From Climacium dendroides (Eukaryota; Streptophyta; Bryopsida; Hypnales; Climaciaceae), in contig OX467090.1 of the NCBI GenBank assembly GCA_950106755.1, forward strand, positions 1,612,001-1,676,000: DNA of 64,000 bases, written 5' to 3'. The stretch's first letter is position 1. Every line of letters starts with the position of its first letter. The notes beneath the pieces are model-generated. The model saw only the letters and a list, made by a program, of their open reading frames with translations. It made no database searches and was not told the DNA's origin. The translations under genes were made by a program, and so were the position numbers. Below, one piece after another: positions 13,300 to 27,739 of this stretch.

Positions 13300-16200
13300 C
13301 TAGCATGTTCCCGAGGTCACTGGTTCTATTTTCATAATTTCAATCTATTCTATGGAAGCAACTAACATGACGGGGACACTCATTTCATTGATCGTGTTGT
13401 GTTTGAGGGATCACCACGTCATGCAAGTCCACAAGTCCCACCAAACTTGAACTCCTCAATCTTGATTTAGCTCCCAACATACCCATCTTGGCTCCGTCAA
13501 ACCCGTCCTACATCTCGTCAAATTCTCAAGAGAGGTCACTAGATAGAAGAGATTTGTGAAATAGAAAGCGTCAGAGGGAAAACCAGTGCCAATGTCAAAA
13601 TCATGGGTGCTAATTTGACATAACTAGCGCAAAATATAGCAAGGGCCCACTTTCCAACATGCTAAAGAATATGGTAATCACAAGAAGAGCATGACTTGGG
13701 AACAACAATAAGACAACCCTCCATAGGCTTCAATTTTCTCCTAGTGATAGTTGTTCATTGTATTTTACTCAACATATGTGTTTGACTTATGCATGATACT
13801 AATGTCAATTATTGGTATTCTACTACAATTAACTTTGAATGTGGATATCTCTTGATTTTATTTTATTGAAGTTCTCTATTTTCACTCTTCTACACCTTTT
13901 CTTTTGAAATACTGCTTTGGAGGCAAAAAATCAAATCCTAGCATTGAAAATAATTTGTATGTTAGGTTGTTTTTTCCTTTCCAACATTACAATGGAATTT
14001 GAAGTGAGGCCTTTACTTTGCACAATCTTGAGACAATCAAATATATAGAGATTATTAAGTTCAAACATTCAAAAGATATTGAAGAATGTATATTTGTGTG
14101 TACAAATTTGTAACCTTAATTGCAGTCATGATTGCACATACATGTCTATAATCTTTGTCCACAAGCATTTGTCCATCACTTGGGTTCACTATAGTAAAAT
14201 ACATTCATATATTTATCAATTTTCCTACCTCGTTTCAAAGGTAATTATAAATTTTTTCATCCCATTTTTATACCTTCAAGTGCAAAATTAGTAGGTTTGA
14301 TGTTGCCTCATATGTTGGATTGCCCTAAGATTCATCAAAAAACTTCAAATTGTAATCAAATCATTTATTTGCTTATGCTAGTTCTCATTTTATAGTTTTT
14401 AATATATGCACAAAACGTTTACAATGTCAAAGAATACGAGTCTCAAAAGGTGTGTAATGAATACGAATATATAAATATGGTTGTCACATGGCTTAAAAGA
14501 ACATTCACCAATTAAAAAAATTGAGAGATTTCTAGTCTTTTTGCAAATTGAGTAGATAGAGTTCAAGGTCTATTTAAAAATTTAAAAATTAATTTATTTG
14601 CAAACAAATATTCCTATGTGTTTCAAAAAATGCACTATATGTTATCTTCAATATTTTTTAGATTTATAATTTTGGATTTTATTAATTTATTAAAGTGGTT
14701 TAATACTCTATATCACACTTAATTTTTTTATATTACTATTAAAAAAATATTTTCCAAAAATATTTACACAAGTTATATAAAAACCACAATAATTTTAAAA
14801 ACATTCTTATTTAAAAAATACTTTTCAATCTAAAAAACTTAAGAGAATATAATTTCAAAATTTGGATTCAAGTTAAAAGATATGTACTTCAAAACTTAAT
14901 TTACATTTTAAATGTCACATCCATTGAAAAAAATCTATTATGCATAATGATTTTTTAAATCTTTATATTGTAACTTCAAATAATTACTACCACAAGGAAG
15001 AACTTGTATGATTTTGTTTTACAATGATTTTGTATTAAACAAACGCATTTAAGATTTGAGGGTCTCATCTATGATTAATCTCATTGACAAAAAAATCTTT
15101 GTAAATTTTAAGGGATTTATAAAAAAACAAAATTTCATTTATGGTAGTAAAGAATGATATAAAGACTATGAAACTTATATTACACCCTTATTGCCTAATA
15201 CATTGAATTTTGAGATGTAATTCAAAGATTAACTAAGATTAAGTTGACAATGACCTTACTTTATGAATCTATAGTTGCTAGATATTTGAACTATTGGAAT
15301 TGTATTTAATAATCCTTAACATCTTCAATTTGAATATAAATTATCTTCTTATTTTCTGAGCTTATGTTCATTAATAAAGCTCAGAATATCCGCGAGTTGA
15401 ATCTCGAATGATCTCACGTAATGATGCTTTGTCTTTTACATCCATGTGTCGAAAATAATTGTGATCTATTTTTCGTGAGAGATCTCGCACACCTTTATAT
15501 ACCTTCCATTGTCCAAATTTTTGCTTCTCTTGTGGTTGCAATACATACATTCGCCCTTCTTGTAGCCGCTTTTGGACCCATTCCCATAAAAGTGATCCTC
15601 TTTTGACATTTGATAGTACCTTGTGTGTTAATGGATCACATGTGTACTTAATTTTACTTTCTTCTATGACTTCTGATTCTGTTGGCCTCCAATTTATTGA
15701 ACTCAAATTCTGACGTGAGAATTCCATGTATTCAACTTCAAGATTCTACAACTCATACAACTCGTGAACACTTTCTATTACATGACATACAATCTTTCAA
15801 TAAAAATGTTTTTCATCTTAAAAACTAAATATAGATCCAAAATTTAAAGGTTTTCACAAGTACTCAAAATAATTAAAATAAAAATTGCCATTATTTTTTT
15901 AAATCATTAAATTGGTACCCTTCAATGTTGCATTGAACAATAGACAATTACAATCATTAGAAAAAAAATTCAACCAAATTTTAGTGATGTAAGAAACAAA
16001 ATATTGCTTCAATTAGACGTGATTCACTGACCTTCGACTATCATTTAGTAAATTTAATATTGATTTCATTTTTTTCTTATCTATAGTCACATATTCAATA
16101 ACTTTAACTACCATAACCGTATCAATAATTGATTAATCTTCAAAATTTTATCATTACTAAGTTGTTTCCAAGAAAATCCCATAGTGATAACAAATCATTA

Positions 16201-19200
16201 AAAATTAGTTATTGTAGTACTTTACATTAGAGAAAATTTAAGGCTATAGATTGATATTTGATAGATTCTAACTAAAAGATTGGATCATTCTTGTCTATTT
16301 TACTAAGAAGATTGAATACAAAGTGAACATAACTCTACTTCATTAACATTGATAATCAAGATAACTTTGTAATCTTAGTGACCAACAACCAAAGGAAAGC
16401 TATTGTAATTAAGACCTTAATAATCGCATGTATATGTAGCAGGTGAGAAGATTATTAATCTTTGATAATAGATACTAAATGAGCAAAATTTGGATGGGAT
16501 GCTACAATTTAATTAGTGATTTAAGGAGGATCAAAGGTCATAGACCCAAAGTTCTAATTCAAAGCCCTTATGAGCAAACTCATTGCCCAAGGTCTCTCCC
16601 TAAGTCTAGAGCCATGGATAAAACTTCTAAGATATTGGATGGAACAATTATACCTCTTTTAAATGAAATGTTCAATGTCTAGTTCACATTGGCATTAAAC
16701 CTCACAGTGTCCCCCTGGATTTCCTATTTGGCACAATACAATTTAAGTTTCGAGGCAAATGATGCCTAATATGACACCTCAACCCCTAGAATTTCAAGAT
16801 GAAATCCTCCATCATTCTTTGTTTAGAAATACCTTCATCACAAATTTAGATCTAAATTTAGAGGGCAACCATGGGGCCATAAGATTTCCTATTATTTTAC
16901 CATCTAAGATAGAGGTAAGATATGCACAATTGGTGACTTATGGGATCCAGACAACCAAACTTGGTACAATGCAAATCACATTTGTCACTATGCACATAGT
17001 AGATCTATGGACTTACAATTGCATCAACTACTTTTTAGTATCCTTTGCAACTTGTTTATTTTCTTCAATCCTCTTCTAAAGACTTGTTGACTTTAGAAGT
17101 AAAGGGCCAAATCCTTACAATGTATAATATATAAGGCATAATTCAAGGAGTGCCTCAAATTAATAAATATGTTGTCCTCCCTTGGGAAGAATTATACATC
17201 ATACAATCAAGTGCACTAGATATTAAAATGTGAGATGTTCTTAGGATCTATGTGATTACACAACAAGGAGTAGGAGGTCCCTTCTGAACATTCAATTCGG
17301 AAAACTCCATCAAGGACAAGGACACAATTTGTAACACAAGTTTGTTTAATTCAACATCACCTAAAATCTGTCACCAAAAATTGTAAAACGTCACATAAAA
17401 CATGAGATTCTTATAGTGTTGTCTTCATACACATCAAAGTGGGGCTACCACAATAGGTGAGGTGCAACAATTGCTGCACCAACAATTTGAGAGGAAAAAC
17501 TCATAGTCATAGTGATTGATTAGCAACAACTCTAAATCCAAAAAATTTACACATCTCTCTAGCATCCATAGATACTAAGAAAAATATCTATGATGAGGTG
17601 GCTTGAATTTGTTGAGGAAATTTTGGACGACTCTTGGAGGCGATTTATAGGTCTAAATGGGACAAGACAATTATGCAACAATGAAATGATTGAATCCATC
17701 AAACATGCCTTTTGGAGTTGTCCACACATCTCCATAGCCTAGGTAAGACTATACAACCTTAAACAAACGGAACTTCTTTCTCAAATATCATCTTGGGAGG
17801 AGAACATTCTAGAGCCTTATAATGAATCTCCAAATATACAATTTAAAGGTTCCCTAGTGATATTCAATAGTATGCTATGGAGTATGGACCCTATTTTGAA
17901 TATGAGTACCACAAAATATTTGGTGTAATAGATGTACATTTTAAAACAACAAATCATCATAACACTTCAAAGTCATGGTCTTCTACAAAGTATAGAAAAA
18001 AAAATATTTATTAGAATGGAGGAGTGGAGGGAATTGCAACAAATCTTAGGGAAACCACTACAAAGCTAAAAATTACCAGAATCTTTATGAAATTGTGAAA
18101 TTTTTCTACAATTTAATGCACCAACCTAAGAATGGGAGTTGTATATGGAAATAAAGAACCTCTACTCCAACATCAACTTTGAATGATGATGGACGAGTGA
18201 GGTTCCTTTCTTGTTATATTGTACAATAGAGTAGAACTTGTATAAATTGCCTATTATGCCATTCAATTTTTTTCCATAGTATAGAAAAGAATTAGAATTT
18301 CTTATCTTGTATAATTAACACTCAATTCTTACACGATCTAAATTAAGCATACCAAATTTCAATTTCAAAAGAACAAAATCCATTTTTGGTGAAATTTTTA
18401 ATTCAATTTTTATGGTTTAATATAATATTTTATTTTTTAAAATTGGCAATGGATTTTAAAATTTTGATTGCAAAAATGATGTAGGGAATGCACACATCTT
18501 TCCTATAACAAGCATTTCCAAAAACAATTTCACAATTTCCTCTAGGAAGAGTTCAATGTGAGGTGTTGTATGACCAAATTTTGTAACATTGATGTCTTTA
18601 TATTTTAACTAGATTTTGCTATTTGACCTACATATTGTAACTAATTTTATACATTTGAGCATGATGGTACAATCACCTTGCCAAAATCTAATTACCATAA
18701 AAAAATATCTATTTTTCAAAATTATGGCATTGTCACCACAACATTGAAATCTCTATAAAGGAGATTGTGAAACTTTTTTGGAGATGCTTGTTGAAGGAAA
18801 GATGAGTGTGTGGATGTTTCCTACACATTTCCACAATTGAATTTTAAAAGATTCATTACCAATGTTTTTCAACAAATTATAATGTAAAACTATGAAAATT
18901 AAATGAAAAAAATCACCAAAAATGGATTTTAGATTTTTTTTAAAAGAAAAATTTGATATACTTGATCGTGATTGCATAAGAATTAAATGTTGATTATACA
19001 AGATGGAAAATGCCAATTCTATTTTATATATGCAAAATTCTTTGAATGGTACAATAATTAGTTTGTAAATGAATTAGATCCAACTGTACATTGGCATTTT
19101 TGCTTTTGATTTAGGATTGCTTCTAATAAGTCTAAAACTAACTTAATCACTACATATGTTTTAATATATCAAACCCTGATTAGTTTTATTGATTTAGATT

Positions 19201-22200
19201 AAGTTTCTAATAAGCCTATAATGTAAATACTACATAGGTTTTAATATGTTTTCATCACTTTATGTCATTATAAGTTATATAGCATAAGAATTACAATTTA
19301 ACTATTTTAGTGGCAATCTTTAGATTGAAATTTGTCTATTGATATTTATGTGTATTGAAATTGTTTGTTTATTTGTTTTACAAACAATAATTCCAATTGA
19401 CGAACTACAAATATAGAGTCATAATCTTTAGGCACTAGAACTAAATGTTTTAAAGAGGGTTGTATTCACTATTCACTACTTTCACCTAAATGTCTATTTT
19501 TCACTACTCACTACTTCACCTAAATGTCATTGGATTCCTCCCTCTAAAATCACTTTTGAATTGTTGTTTTTGAAATGAAATCTTAATTTTTCTTAAAATC
19601 ATTTTTTGAAATATCTAATCACAAGATATTTTTCATCATTAGCAAAGTAGTCTACTCTCCAATTTTTAAAGACTTTGACAATATGGACTTTGATACCTTC
19701 AATCAAAGTACAATTTTTGAAAATATAATACTTATTTTTTCAAAAAAAAATGGTTTCAAGATTTTGGGCAATTTTTTTTTTCCAAATCCAAATTTTACCT
19801 CCTATAGAAAGGTAACCCAACAAATTAGATGAGAAAAATATAAAACTTAAATAATAAATTTTAGACAGTCTTTTTAGAGTTGGACAATGAAAATAAAATG
19901 GTTGATTGGGCATATAGGGGTTAATCAACATTTGTCCCTTGAATAGCACCTACACCACCAAGTGGGCCACCAAGAATTGCCACAAGTTAAAATCTCCAAA
20001 GCCTCAATGCCTTTTTTCTTCAAATCCATTCCAAATTATTATTTCTATTGCATTGAGTGAATTTTAAAAAAAATATATAAATAAAAACTAACCAAAGGAT
20101 ACTATACTTTGCTTGTATGAAATAATTTGGTAAAGTTTGACCATATAGATTGAAAGATATTGCATTTGAAGTAAAAAAAAGAGTTTTTTCCTCACCATAC
20201 TTGAGAATTTCACATGACTTTGATCGTTGTTTGTAGCAAAATCTTGAACTATTAATCTTGAATTTAAAAATCTATTATATTTAAGATCATATTAGGGTAG
20301 TTAGGCACTTAGGCTTAGGCATGTCTCTACAAAATTTTACAACTAAAAATAAGGTAGAGCACACTCAATAAAATTCCACATTGTGTAGTTGTTTACCAAA
20401 TTGACAATTTACTACATTTTTTGGTGATGTTTTCAATGATATACCTTCAAGAAACAAAATTTCCAACAACAAATCAAAATATTTTTTAATTCTTCAAATC
20501 TCCTCCAAATTGAAAAAAAAATCCTCTAACTTTAATGAAAATAAGAAAGCTATTGTGATCTTCAAATGCACGTAGCATATGGGCAACCTTCAATAATGGG
20601 TCCCTTGATGTTTCTTTTTTGTTTTCATCTATGTTTTGTCTTTAGAATTGGTGATTTCCAAAAACTTCATCTATAGTCTATTATCTATAGTCTATTTGAT
20701 TCATTCCTAATATGCCTTTTAAATTAAAATTTTAGATATAAGGGTTGTAACTTCTCAAGCATGTGACCATTTTTGCCAAAAATTATACTTGTACATGAAG
20801 CTCTTAAAAAACTACAATTCCTATAAAAGATTTAAAAGATCGTGTCAAACATTGAAATTGTAGGAGCCTACCCAAAGTTCATTTCATCTCCCAAGGGCAC
20901 AATGGGACTTTAAAGATTAAAGAATAACCATTGAAAATTAAAGAATATTTTGAGGCAAAATATTTGTTCTAATTTTTATTAAGAGTTTAAAATAATGTAA
21001 ATTATTAATAATCTATAAAAAAATTAAAGACCAATAAAACATTTTTTTGAATCGTTTAAAAAATGTTTTCAAATTTGCTGCCATGAATTTTTGGGATGCC
21101 CTTTGAACTTTGAATATTGTAGCTCTACTTATGCAAATGGCTTACAAAAATGTAGTAGTTTCAAGTAGTGGGGCTTTGCTTGGATCTCACCCATATATAT
21201 TTGGCTTGAGGATTTAGGATCTCATTCCATATGGACTTTATTAAGACTATGAATCTATGTACTATCTATGATTTAATGATATTGCACTCAAGATGATTGC
21301 CTATTGAAATTGAACCATGCTAAAGATTTGTTGTATGCCCTAGACGTTCTATTGTACCTACGCATCAATATCATGCAATAATTCAACTAATATGCATGCA
21401 AGTTCTTTGTAATAGTGTACATTGCATTCTATGATCTACCCAAAACATTGGTATACATTGTCAATGACAAGGATGTACATATGAAATTGTATTAACAACA
21501 AGAAGTTTGTCTTGTTTATGATAATTAATTTGACAATGACTTTTTTGAACTCCAATTTTAATATGATACTATGAGAATGTGTTGAAAAATTCTAGGTCCA
21601 AATCCTCTAAAATTCCTTACCTGTAGTCACTCACCATCAATAGCGTGGATATAAGGAAAGCAATAGAGTCCAATTCATTTATATATTACTTTGTAAATCA
21701 CTTGAATGTCATTTTATTTTATTCGATGTCAATTAAAAATACATTATAAAATAAAAGCTACCTTGAATTCTATAAGGGTATGAAAATCAATCCACCTTTT
21801 ATGTAGTCAAAGCTTATAATTTTGCATCAACACTACCAAAGATATTATAAAATATATATTTTTTAAATTATAAAATATATATTTTTTAAATTATAAAATA
21901 TTTTCAATAGATTTTGGATTATTTACATTACTACTTCTTTATTCATAAAGAAAGGTTACTTCTAATTTTTATTTTTGATCATTTATTAGCCCATGGGATG
22001 CTCAAGGATTAATACTAATGATTAGTGACTAATGCTTTCATTTATGTAAATGTCAATAGACATTTATTCAAACAACAAAGCATAAGATGGTCAACTAAGT
22101 TTTGGGTGCACAAAGTTGTTACATGAGGAATAATGAGGATATATATGTATAAAATCAAGTGAAAAATTAAAAGAATGAAAATCAATAGGTGGTTAAGGTA

Positions 22201-22565
22201 GTTTGGTGGTTTCTATCTTTGAATTACCCTTCTATTTTTTTTCTTCTACTTTTATTGAAGTATTCTCTTAAATTTTTTAAATTTACAACACCTTCACTTG
22301 CAATCTGAAAGCCACATCAACTTTACATGTAACTTAAGAAATATTTATTTTCTTATTAGATTCTAAATTAATTGAATGTAGATATACCAATTTTTTTTTT
22401 TTTTGTAAAACTTAAATAATGTGAAATAATGTATATCCAAATGCATTTTGAATTCATTTCAAATGTAGATGACATAAAATTTATTGATTATTTCAAGCAT
22501 ATGAGCTTGAATAAGAGACATTAGATAGGATTGTAGCTTGGTTCAAGAGCTCAAGAGTTGAGTAA
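13300..22565. other. Long AT-rich spacer with weak ORF debris
   Basis: About 9 kb of very AT-rich DNA. Apart from the minus-strand ORF at 15371-15727, I see no gene. Around 16479-18200 (+) several frames are open for 60-100 codons and are interrupted by stops. This is slightly protein-like, but I cannot assign it to a family; it may be an old transposon. Small tandem echoes occur at about 19460-19520 and 21845-21900. No LTRs, tRNA genes or transposase motifs were recognised. Confidence 0.45.
15371..15727 (-). CDS. Orphan 118-residue ORF, unassigned
   Basis: The translation has normal protein composition within AT-rich spacer. It is charged, with several tryptophans and tyrosines (SLLWEWVQKRLQEGRMYVLQ, then GQWKVYKGVRDLSRKIDHNY), and is unlike the low-complexity noise frames around it. 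I do not recognise the family. No transmembrane segment or signal peptide is visible. It could be a small gene, an exon of a larger gene, or a captured fragment in a degenerate element. No clear promoter is seen, and flanking splice sites were not resolved. The overlapping plus-strand frame 15421-15606 has poorer composition and is left out. Confidence 0.35.
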   Translation of the reverse strand: MEFSRQNLSSINWRPTESEVIEESKIKYTCDPLTHKVLSNVKRGSLLWEWVQKRLQEGRMYVLQPQEKQKFGQWKVYKGVRDLSRKIDHNYFRHMDVKDKASLREIIRDSTRGYSELY

Positions 22566-24040
22566 ATGGCAACAAAGATAAGGGATTTCACCAATTTTGT
22601 AGGATATACAATGTTTTTTGTATTGGTCATTGGAACAAAAATTGTAGAAGGTAAAGCAGGATTTCCTCCAATCTTACCAAAACAATATCAAGGGAGTGGT
22701 AATGTTTTGCAAGCTCTTCTTAACCAATCATGGCCAACTTCTCAAGGGCCATCATCAACATTCACATTTTTTGCTCCTCAAAACTCAGCAGTAAAGGTAT
22801 ATTTAGTGCAATATACTTAAATACTCTTGAATTTTTATCAATTTGAAATGCATGTAATTTTTTTAACACACATTAATCCACCAAGACTTTGCCCAAAGTA
22901 TGCTTTTAAAAATATTGTGTTGAAAAAATAGATGTTAATCTCACCTATTTATAAGTGTCGTCTATCAATTTTAGGAGTATCCATGAATTTTCTTCATCAT
23001 CCATTTTTAATTTGGTATTTAACAACTAGCTACTAACTTGAGATCATAATGTTGGACAGAAATATCCTTGTTTATTCTCAGAATCAGCTACAATTAGTAA
23101 GGCTATGGCAACAAGTGTAATACAATACCACATCATTCCAGGGAAAACTTTTTCATATCAACAGTTGAAAAATTTAGCCCAAAATGCAGATTACATGAGC
23201 ACAACAGCTTTCAATGGCAAGAAATTAAATGTCACCATGGGTGGAAATAAAATCAATGGCTACTCTTCTATTAATAATCCAGACATTGGATCCAAACAAT
23301 CTCAAGCCATTCATGGCATCAAAACCCTTCTTGTCCCTCCCGGTCTCATTGTAAATAATTAACACTTTTACATGATGTACATCCCATATTTTTTGAAATT
23401 GCAAATTATTCAACTTCATCCTAACTATTGTCTAAGATAATAATTAACATTAAATGTTTCAAACTATAGTTTCATGAAAATGACTAGTTGTGCATCAATC
23501 TCTCTTGTAGATTGGATGTGGACCTCTAGCTCCATTAGTAAAAAGTGGAAATCATAGTGCTGCAAGTATATCATGTACGTATTCTATACTTTGTTAATGA
23601 TGTATTCTAATATTTCAAAATTAACTTATCATCATTTTAAGGCATGAGGGCTTAGAGCTCAACATAGGAACCAACCCTAAATTTATGGACAAGTATACAA
23701 GGTACAAAACTTAAAGGATGGAACTTTAATACTATGGTTTAGCTGTTTTGGAAGAAAATTTAGACAAATGTGACTTTATTATTTTTATACAAAAGAATGA
23801 AAATGTTTAAAGAGTGCTATATGTAAACAAGGTTATTATAAAATTAAATGTTTGAATTTACACTTGTGGTTTAAAATCAAGTGAAATTATAAGTCTATAC
23901 TATAAACAAATTATTATAATTCTTCATAATTTACCATTTTTGTGTTTGTTTTGCCAGTGGTTCATCAATTAGCAAGGAGAAGCCTAGTCGATATCAGTAT
24001 TCCAATATTAAGTGGTGTGATCATAAGCTTGTTTCAATAA
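22566..24040 (+). CDS. FLA: Fasciclin-like arabinogalactan-type protein (single FAS1 domain)
   Basis: Four exons are proposed: 22566-22796, 23060-23350, 23511-23574 and 23958-24040, for 222 residues. The ATG directly follows an in-frame TAA. FAS1 proteins are secreted cell-surface adhesion or wall proteins. A hydrophobic N-terminal signal peptide (FVGYTMFFVLVIG) precedes the domain. FAS1 landmarks are STFTFFAPQNSAVK (H1-like), MATSVIQYHIIPGKTFSYQQ (YHI/YHVxP motif) and a terminal GIKTLLVPPGLI stretch. Donors are GTAAAG|GTATAT, CTCATT|GTAAAT and ATCAT|GTACGT; acceptors are TTGGACAG, CTCTTGTAG and TTTTGCCAG. The C-terminus is hydrophobic (SIPILSGVIISLF), possibly a GPI-anchor signal, but it lacks a clear AGP-type Pro/Ala-rich tract. 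Exons 1-2 are firm; exons 3-4 are less sure, since exon 2 could instead end at the TAA at 23360-23362. Confidence 0.82.
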
Positions 24041-27000
24041 TTACATATTATTGAGGAAGTAAGTTATTGATTTTACATAGGTCACCAAAATATCAATTTT
24101 CTACCAAATCCAATACTACTTGGATCTTTGAGGAGCAAGAATGATCATGCTATATTTTATTACCATTGAATATGTCATTAGTAATTTGTATGAAGGTAAA
24201 ATTATATCCAAATTCCAATCTTAGTACATGTAATTATTGTGCTAATGGAACCTTTAATTCAAAAATCTTTCCACCTTGCTCTAATTTCTAAATGTCTATT
24301 GGGCATTTGGGATACCAATTGTCAAGTGTATTTTGTAGAGAGGATATTGTAGAGTCTAAAACACTCAAATCTATTATATTGAAAAGTTTAAAACCATAGT
24401 TTGTGTTTGCATTGCGAATTGCAAAGAATTCTTGAAGCAATTTGCCAAACTATTTTTTGAAGATTGCAACAATGCTGGTTAATTTTTCATCTTATAAGTT
24501 GGTTTGCAAGGGTGAATTTAAACCAAAAATTTTAAGAATTAAAAATTAAAAAAATTAAAAAATTCTTAAATGATAAAAATTGGTTGGCTTTAAATTTTAC
24601 AAATTCATAATGAAAGAATTGATAACAAATACAATGCCAACAAAATTACAAATCATTTGAGACTTCAACAATATTATCTCTATAATAGAGTACTACATTT
24701 TTGTATTGTTATTAAATACACAAAGTTGGATTCCTTGAGAAGATTCATCATCCTTTGAGACTTTATAACTTTGAATTCTACTATTTCTTTGCCAAAAACC
24801 CACAACTTTGACTATTGTCAAATGACTATGAATTAGGGTTAAAAAACTCTACTATAGTCTTCAATTTTTGATTTGGAGAATTTGATTAAGGAATCTTCTA
24901 TAATGTTTTCAATTGCATCATATTCTAGCTATAATTTCCTCTATCAAGGTTAAATTTTTGTTACATCTTTGCCTACCAATAAGTTTGCAATAGAAATTGG
25001 TAAAGTACATTCAATTGCATCACTGAATTTTGAGGTCCTCCTAAATCAACAACCTCCAAAAAACTTCAATTATATTCATCTAACTTCATCCTAATATGTA
25101 GTAATGTATAAACTTCTATGATATGAATATTAGTATGAAGATGCAATTTCTTTAATCCATCTATTATTGTCATCTTCCTAATCACACTCAACTTTAATTG
25201 TTTCACAACAAGTTCTTCATGTGCATGAAAACCAACTTATTGTGCAATTACAAACGTGATCAAATTATATTTTGTTATTAGATTTCTACACAATTACTCT
25301 CTTAAGTAGTCAAAAACTTTCAATTTTGGTATATCATATTCCAACTTCCTTCCATTACAATTCATAAATCAACAACCTAGGATCACACAAATTTGACATT
25401 TATCTTACAAGAGTGTTTTTTTTTAATTTTAAAAATTGATTACCTTATATATTTTCACATTTGTTCAATGTAGTTTCATACAAAAATACTTATTTCAACC
25501 CTCTTAAAATTGTATAATTTTTTATTGGAAATAAATTTTTTTTTATTGGAAATATCATTTTTCCCACTCTAGGAGAACTTAAAGTTGGTTTGCCTTATTG
25601 GGCAAGGTTAAAAAAAATAAAATTTCTTCTAACTTCAAATGTTAAAACCTTTTAATCCATGTATTCAAAGTTCTAGAATTTTTTTTGACACATTTGCATA
25701 GTAGTCTAGTTCAAATTTATATGTTTGAATTTTGAAAGAAACTTTTTTTCAATTTTTTCCGTTGCCCTAAAAGATGAAATTTTTCACAATTTTTGTCCAA
25801 AATGTGCCTAGGTCCTTTAGGGATTAGATAAAAGTTATAAGGATTTATTAAAGATGACTTTCCATCAAAAGTTGTCAATCATGACCCTTAAAATTAGATT
25901 TATTATTCATTTGTATTATTTTTTATTTATCATTTAATTTTGAAAAAAATAATTTAACTCAAAATTATATCAATGATTGATTATAGATTGAATATTAGTG
26001 ATTTTCATAAAATTTTGAATTAAATAACTATATTAGACTATTTTTAAATATGGTGAATTCAAACAAATTTTTATATTATGTTACATTCAAGTAATTTATT
26101 AAGGTCTACTTTTAATTGACAAATATATTTTTGAGTTGAAATATAAATTTAATCTTTGAATTATAGATTAATTTAATTTTTGTATCACTATTTGAGAATC
26201 ACTATTTGAGAATTATTTATTCAAAAATTAAAATTTATTTTAATTTGATTCACTTTAGAATCACTATTTGAGAATTATTTATTCTTGGTTTCAATTATTA
26301 TTTTTGTAAATGAATTTATAATATCTAGCATTCTATCTCAAAATTTGTAAAAAGTCTGAATATAACAAATATGGTCATTTTTCTATAAATTTTGATATAA
26401 AAACTTCTTCATATTTTTACTACTACATTAGCCATTCTAATCTCTTTGCCAAAATTTTATTGAAAGATTGTGCCTTTTTTAATAAGAATTTGATCATTGT
26501 AATAAAAGTTTCACTTCCACATTATTGAACTACAAAAATTATGCTTCAACTTCTATATTTGATACTTATGAAATTTTTATTTTTTATTGTAACTTTAAAG
26601 CGTTACTTTTTAAACCGATTTACTAGTTTTCAAACATTCAATGTGGTTACACAAATAACCATACAATGTCCTCAAAAGAGGCTACATACATCCTTATGCC
26701 CCCCCGTGAGAGAAACAATCATTGATTAAATTTTTTAATTAAACCCCCTTGCCATCGTCAATGGATGTGTGAAAAATCGCTACAAAAACCGAGATCTAAG
26801 GGCTGTTGATTAAAAACTTTGAAAATCTTGAATACCTACCTGTTGTGGATGGACCGTTGCCTGTTGGTAATGTCTCAACCATTGATGTCACTAGAGATAG
26901 GGTATTGCAGTGACACATAATCTAAACACGCACATTGCAAGTTGAACAAAAGTTGCTCTGAGTTTGGCCGAAATTGTAGGCAAAGTTGTTTGTAGGAGAA

Positions 27001-27430
27001 GCCAGATGGTCAAAGGTTAGCTCTATTATCTCTTGCACTAGGCTTGTGATCTCGGGAATGGTATCACTCAAGTCTTCAAGCTTGATGCAACAGAAACCGG
27101 CAAAGAGACTAAAATAATAGTTTGTTGGAGGACGTGCTGCTATTGGAGGTTCAATTTTGTTTCCGTTGCTGTGAATTTGGAGCTCTTTCTTTTTAATTTG
27201 ATTTTGATTTTGTTTCAGCTGCTTTAATTTTTTGCGTATCATTGCGGCTAAGGGTTTCTATGGTGTTGATTTTTGGGGGAGTTTCGAGGGAGTTTGCTTG
27301 AGTTTGTGGGAGCTTACTTTTTTGGATAGGATTGAAGTATACAGGATCAAAGTTTACGGGATTGATTTTTCTTCTCTTCATTTGAGTTTGGATTGCCTTT
27401 GTTTTTAGACACCAGGGAATGATGGTTGGC
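24041..27430. other. AT-rich spacer
   Basis: No gene recognised. The sequence is extremely AT-rich up to about 26.7 kb, with short local duplications (ATCACTATTTGAGAAT-type echoes near 26190-26280). GC rises after 26.7 kb. Two overlapping minus-strand frames (26922-27381) are lysine, asparagine and glutamine-rich and may be linked to the Rep-like element that follows, but no motif supports this. Confidence 0.4.
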
Positions 27431-27739
27431 TTTAGTTGTTTTTAGAGCAGGTTAATGTGGACGTGAACAATGTGGTATTGTGTGTAATGAATGACTTGAT
27501 TATTTTGATGGCGATATTAGAAATGGCTATGGGAGTTTCAAGTGCTTTTGCGAGTATTGTGGTGCTGAGGAATTGCTATTTGTCAATCATGTGGCTTAAT
27601 TATGTTGCAATTTTGTAGCTTTGATTGTTCTTAGCTCCTTCTCTTGTATGTCTCTGTTTCAAATGTTGGTACCTCCCATATTACAACTTCTTAAAGGGTC
27701 TGCACGCAAAGCCAAAATGGAACTACTTCTTCTATAGTA

